From Pseudorhodobacter antarcticus (GTDB taxonomy: Bacteria; Pseudomonadota; Alphaproteobacteria; Rhodobacterales; Rhodobacteraceae): a stretch of 5,868 nt of DNA. The translations under genes were made by a program, and so were the position numbers. The notes under the pieces are model-generated. The model did no database searches and was not told the origin of the DNA. It worked only from the letters and a program-made list of their open reading frames with translations. Below are positions 4,762 to 5,868 of the stretch, one piece after another. Location of the stretch: assembly GCA_945897655.1 (NCBI GenBank), contig CAMDHB010000232.1, positions 1-5,868 of the forward strand, in the 5' to 3' direction. The number at the start of each line of letters is the position of its first letter. Position 1 is the first letter of the stretch.

Positions 4762-5868
4762 TCAAATCACCATGTCATCGCGGTGAACCAATGCGGCCCG
4801 ACCCTCATAGCCCAGAATCGCGACAATCTCACCCGACCGATGCCCGGCAATCGCCTTGGCCTCGGCCGCCGTATAACGCACCAAGCCCTTGCCCAGCACA
4901 TTGCCCACCGGGTCCAGAATGGCCACCGGGTCGCCCCGGCCAAAGGTGCCGGTGACGGTTGTCACACCAGCGGGCAGAAGGGACTTGCCTGCCAGCAGCG
5001 CCTTGACCGCCCCCGCATCCAGCCGCAACTCGCCCCGGGGTTTCATTGCATTGATCCAGCGTTTGCGCGCCAGTTGCGGATCGGAATGTGCCACGAACCA
5101 GGTGCGGTTAGCGCCCTTGGCCAGCGCGGTGAGGGGGCGCAGCACCGACCCTTCCATGATCGCCATCGCACAGCCGCCGGCAACGGCGGTCTTGGCGGCC
5201 AGAAGTTTGGTCTTCATCCCGCCGCTGGAGATGCCAGAAATCGCATCCCCGGCCATCGCCTCGATCGTGGGGGTGATTGTTTCAACCAGATCAAAGCGTT
5301 GGGCGGTGGGGTCTTCCTTGGGATTGGCAGAATAGAAGCCGTCGACATCCGATAGCAGGATCAGTTGATCTGCCCCGACTGTCACCGCGATCTGCGCCGC
5401 CAGCCGGTCATTGTCGCCAAACCTGATCTCATCGGTTGCCACGGTATCGTTTTCGTTGACGATGGGCACAACGCCCAGACCCAGCAGCGTTTCCATCGTG
5501 GCGCGGCTGTTCAGGTAGCGGCGGCGATCCTCGGTATCCTCCAACGTGACCAGAACCTGGCCGGTGGTGATGCCATGTGGCGCCAGAACCTCCTCATACG
5601 CCCGCGCCAGCCGGATCTGCCCCACGGCAGCGGCGGCTTGGGATTGTTCCAAGGGCAGGGGGCCGTCGGGCAGGCCCAGCACCTTGCGGCCCAAGGCGAT
5701 TGAGCCGGACGACACCAGCACCACATCGGTGCCGCGCGTCTTGGCCTCGGCCACATCCATCGCTAAGGCGGAGAGCCAAGCCTGTTTCAGCCCCGTCGCG
5801 CGGTCAACCAGCAGGGCGGAACCGATCTTGACGACCAGCCGTTTGGCATCGCGGATATCGGGGGCTGA
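4762..5868 (-). CDS. proB: Glutamate 5-kinase (5' end cut by window edge)
   Basis: ProB phosphorylates glutamate to gamma-glutamyl phosphate, the feedback-controlled first step of proline synthesis, and passes the labile product to ProA. The frame is open from the right edge through 368 codons. No ATG, GTG or TTG occurs before the kinase motif LVVKIGSALL, so the true start must lie just beyond 5868. Since the family is about 367-375 residues long, only a few residues are missing. Counting from the first visible codon, the amino-acid kinase domain shows KIGSALL (14-20), LVSSGSIALG (51-60), VNENDTVATDEIRFGDNDRL (137-156) and SGGMKTKL (215-222). A C-terminal PUA domain follows (about 278-368), as in the two-domain bacterial enzymes. 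An internal ATG at 5760 would remove the nucleotide-binding lysine and is not the start. The gene is cotranscribed with proA. Confidence 0.96.
   Translation of the reverse strand, partial: SAPDIRDAKRLVVKIGSALLVDRATGLKQAWLSALAMDVAEAKTRGTDVVLVSSGSIALGRKVLGLPDGPLPLEQSQAAAAVGQIRLARAYEEVLAPHGITTGQVLVTLEDTEDRRRYLNSRATMETLLGLGVVPIVNENDTVATDEIRFGDNDRLAAQIAVTVGADQLILLSDVDGFYSANPKEDPTAQRFDLVETITPTIEAMAGDAISGISSGGMKTKLLAAKTAVAGGCAMAIMEGSVLRPLTALAKGANRTWFVAHSDPQLARKRWINAMKPRGELRLDAGAVKALLAGKSLLPAGVTTVTGTFGRGDPVAILDPVGNVLGKGLVRYTAAEAKAIAGHRSGEIVAILGYEGRAALVHRDDMVI

Noticed and set aside
4612..5355. 247-codon plus-strand open frame across the proB-proA junction
   Set aside because: It is antisense to conserved coding sequence of both genes and has no recognisable product.
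1..5868. tRNA, rRNA, CRISPR array, insertion sequence or attachment site
   Set aside because: No direct-repeat arrays, transposase frames, terminal inverted repeats or tRNA-like folds were seen. Nearly all sequence is accounted for by the six genes and one control region.

Overview
This window is the regulatory edge of a photosynthesis gene cluster from a purple or aerobic anoxygenic phototrophic alphaproteobacterium, most likely in the Rhodobacteraceae. The evidence is the gene order bchN-bchF (minus strand) divergent from ppaA/aerR-ppsR/crtJ (plus strand), strong residue-level resemblance to the Rhodobacter proteins, and high GC. The species cannot be named from this sequence alone.

Layout. 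Positions 1-434 (minus) carry the first 144 codons of bchN, a subunit of dark-operative protochlorophyllide reductase, running off the left edge. Positions 431-919 (minus) carry bchF, 3-vinyl bacteriochlorophyllide hydratase, which overlaps bchN by 4 bp. Positions 920-1234 are a 315-bp divergent control region. It holds two perfect TGT-N12-ACA palindromes (the PpsR/CrtJ operator form), one near-match, a credible bchF promoter and an exact IHF-consensus match between the two operators. Positions 1235-2023 (plus) carry ppaA/aerR, a B12-binding-type antirepressor. Positions 2077-3483 (plus) carry ppsR/crtJ, the redox-sensing photosystem repressor. Only 12 bp further on, proA (3496-4752, minus) and proB (4762 to beyond 5868, minus) form a convergent housekeeping proline-biosynthesis operon. 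The pigment-gene cluster therefore appears to end at ppsR.

How it works together. PpsR represses bacteriochlorophyll and photosystem genes under oxygen, and AerR/PpaA binds a cobalamin and modulates PpsR. Both regulators are read divergently from the bch genes they control. The shared region contains an operator over the predicted bchF -35 element and another over a TTGACA just upstream of aerR. This suggests repression of bchFN and autoregulation of aerR-ppsR from one control element, possibly with looping helped by IHF. ProB and ProA carry out the first two steps of proline synthesis and have no evident functional link to photosynthesis.

No RNA genes, mobile elements or CRISPR arrays were seen. 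The window is mainly a well-conserved known system. Its most informative part is the architecture of the divergent regulatory region.
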